DNA from: DATHBR01 sp036389955
GTDB taxonomy: Bacteria > Myxococcota > Myxococcia > Myxococcales > Myxococcaceae
Direction: 5' to 3'
DNA: 6,742 nucleotides
NCBI GenBank assembly: GCA_036389955.1
Contig: DASVVJ010000188.1
Location: 1-6,742, forward strand
This document shows positions 5,987 to 6,742 of this stretch, in pieces. Numbering within the stretch: the first letter of the stretch is position 1; each line of letters opens with the position of its first letter. The position numbers were made by a program, and so were the translations under genes. Under the pieces are notes generated by a model. That model saw nothing but the letters and a program-made list of their open reading frames with translations, had not been told where the DNA came from and made no database searches.

Positions 5987-6742
5987 ATGGCCAGGCTCGA
6001 CCCCATCATCGAGAAGCTCTTCAAGGAATCCGGGCATGAGCTGCTGATCGAGACCGGTGGAGGAGTGAACATGCGCACCGGCTCGACGGTGCAGCCGGTG
6101 CTCAAGCAGAACCTCACCTCGCTGCAGATCCTCGGGGCGCTGGCGGAGCTGGTACCGATGGATCAGCGGGCCAGCTTCCCGCCCGAGGGCTTCAGCTCGT
6201 TTTCGTACACCGCGCCGGCGGGCCCGGTGCAGGTGCGGCTGGAGAACACGCAGGGCATCGTGAAGGTGTCCGTGGTGCCCTTCGCGGAGCTGCCCGCGCC
6301 GGCGGCCGCCGAGGAGGAGAAGTTCGAGCTGGCCTCGCCCGTGGAGATGCTGGAGATGGCCGCCCAGGCCGCCAATGCGGGCCCGTCGCCGGTGCTGGCG
6401 GATGACTTGCCGCTGGAGCTCGAGTCGCCCGCGGTGACGGCGGCCTCGATTCCCGTGACGCCCGTGGCGCCCACGCCGGTGGTGGTGCCTACCGCGCCCG
6501 CGCAGCCACAGGCTCCCGCTGCGGCTCGGCCTCAGACGATGGCGCCGGTGCCGCCCGCGGCCCGTGCGGCTCCGGTGACTCCCGTGCCGGTTCCCCAGGG
6601 TGCGGCTGCTGCGGCTCCGGCCACGCAGCCTCCGACGCCTGCCCCGGTGGTGGCCGCCGCGCCGGTGCAGGCTGTGCCCGTGATGGTGCCTCCGGCGCCC
6701 GCGGCCGCCGTGCCCGCGCCGCAGCCTGCCCGGGTGCCTGGG
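5987..6742 (+). CDS. PilT-like N-terminal domain protein with Ala/Pro linker, partial
   Basis: The frame opens at ATG 5987 and is still open at the right edge, giving 252 visible residues. Residues 1-100 follow the layout of the PilT/PilU N-terminal PAS-like domain: a first helix (5-15), then ELLIETGGGVNMR (18-30) where PilT has its SDLHL-x-x-G-x-x-x-x-x-R strand pair, LTSLQILGALAEL (43-55) with a following QR (60-61), a GFSSFSY strand (68-74), and a VRLEN...GIVKVSVVP strand pair (83-98). An acidic, helical patch (109-147) and a low-complexity Ala/Pro/Val linker (about 155-252) follow. The Walker motifs of a pilus ATPase would lie beyond the window, so ATPase activity cannot be judged. Known PilT proteins have no such linker, so this may be a divergent myxobacterial paralogue or a regulator that kept only the N-terminal domain. 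The ribosome site is weak; translation may depend on the preceding gene. Confidence 0.75.
   Translation, partial: MARLDPIIEKLFKESGHELLIETGGGVNMRTGSTVQPVLKQNLTSLQILGALAELVPMDQRASFPPEGFSSFSYTAPAGPVQVRLENTQGIVKVSVVPFAELPAPAAAEEEKFELASPVEMLEMAAQAANAGPSPVLADDLPLELESPAVTAASIPVTPVAPTPVVVPTAPAQPQAPAAARPQTMAPVPPAARAAPVTPVPVPQGAAAAAPATQPPTPAPVVAAAPVQAVPVMVPPAPAAAVPAPQPARVPG
6449..6742 (+). repeat. Low-complexity Ala/Pro/Val coding tract
   Basis: This stretch encodes an irregular string of Ala, Pro and Val with some Thr and Gln. It has no acidic residue and no lysine, and only three arginines. It is not an exact tandem repeat. Codons ending in T (GCT, CCT) are more frequent than in neighbouring genes, which fits relaxed selection in a disordered linker. 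It continues past the right edge. Confidence 0.7.

Noticed and set aside
6163..6474. Leftward open frame in the PilT-like gene
   Set aside because: A Gly/Ser/Ala-rich antisense shadow of the linker region with no start signal.
6449..6742. Possible minisatellite or CRISPR-like array
   Set aside because: The words recur irregularly and keep the reading frame; there is no fixed repeat unit or spacer, so it is simply Ala/Pro/Val-rich coding sequence.

Overview
The window is a very GC-rich, tightly packed bacterial chromosome segment. The strong G/C preference at third codon positions, long antisense open frames, many lipoproteins, a TTG start and a PilT-type N-terminal domain followed by a long Ala/Pro/Val linker together suggest a myxobacterium (Myxococcota, perhaps the Cystobacter/Archangium/Stigmatella group). 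This placement is inference from sequence character, not from a marker gene. I see no rRNA, tRNA, CRISPR array, insertion sequence or phage gene.

The layout is two divergent transcription units around a 168-bp intergenic region (5340-5507). The leftward unit, in order of transcription, is: a classical-clade AAA ATPase with a helical, TPR-like N-terminal region (5339 to 3996); a four-helix membrane protein of unknown function (3991 to 3509); a TPR protein with a two-helix hydrophobic C-terminus (3500 to 2565); a 95-bp gap containing a stem-loop; a PQQ-type beta-propeller lipoprotein (2469 to 856); and a second lipoprotein (826 leftward) that runs off the left edge. The first three genes are separated by 4 and 8 bases and look co-translated. 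I infer that they form a functional module: a cytoplasmic AAA motor with two membrane-associated partners. The lipoprotein pair may be a separate unit or an extension of the same transcript.

The rightward unit starts with a 156-residue protein that begins at TTG and consists of two diverged copies of one small domain (5508-5978). Eight bases later comes a protein whose first ~100 residues resemble the N-terminal domain of PilT-family pilus retraction ATPases, followed by an acidic patch and a low-complexity Ala/Pro/Val linker that is still open at the right edge (5987-6742). The ATPase core, if present, lies outside the window.

The observations most worth following are the AAA/membrane/TPR cassette, the internally duplicated small protein paired with the PilT-like protein, and a stem-loop that can fold over the ribosome binding site of the propeller lipoprotein.
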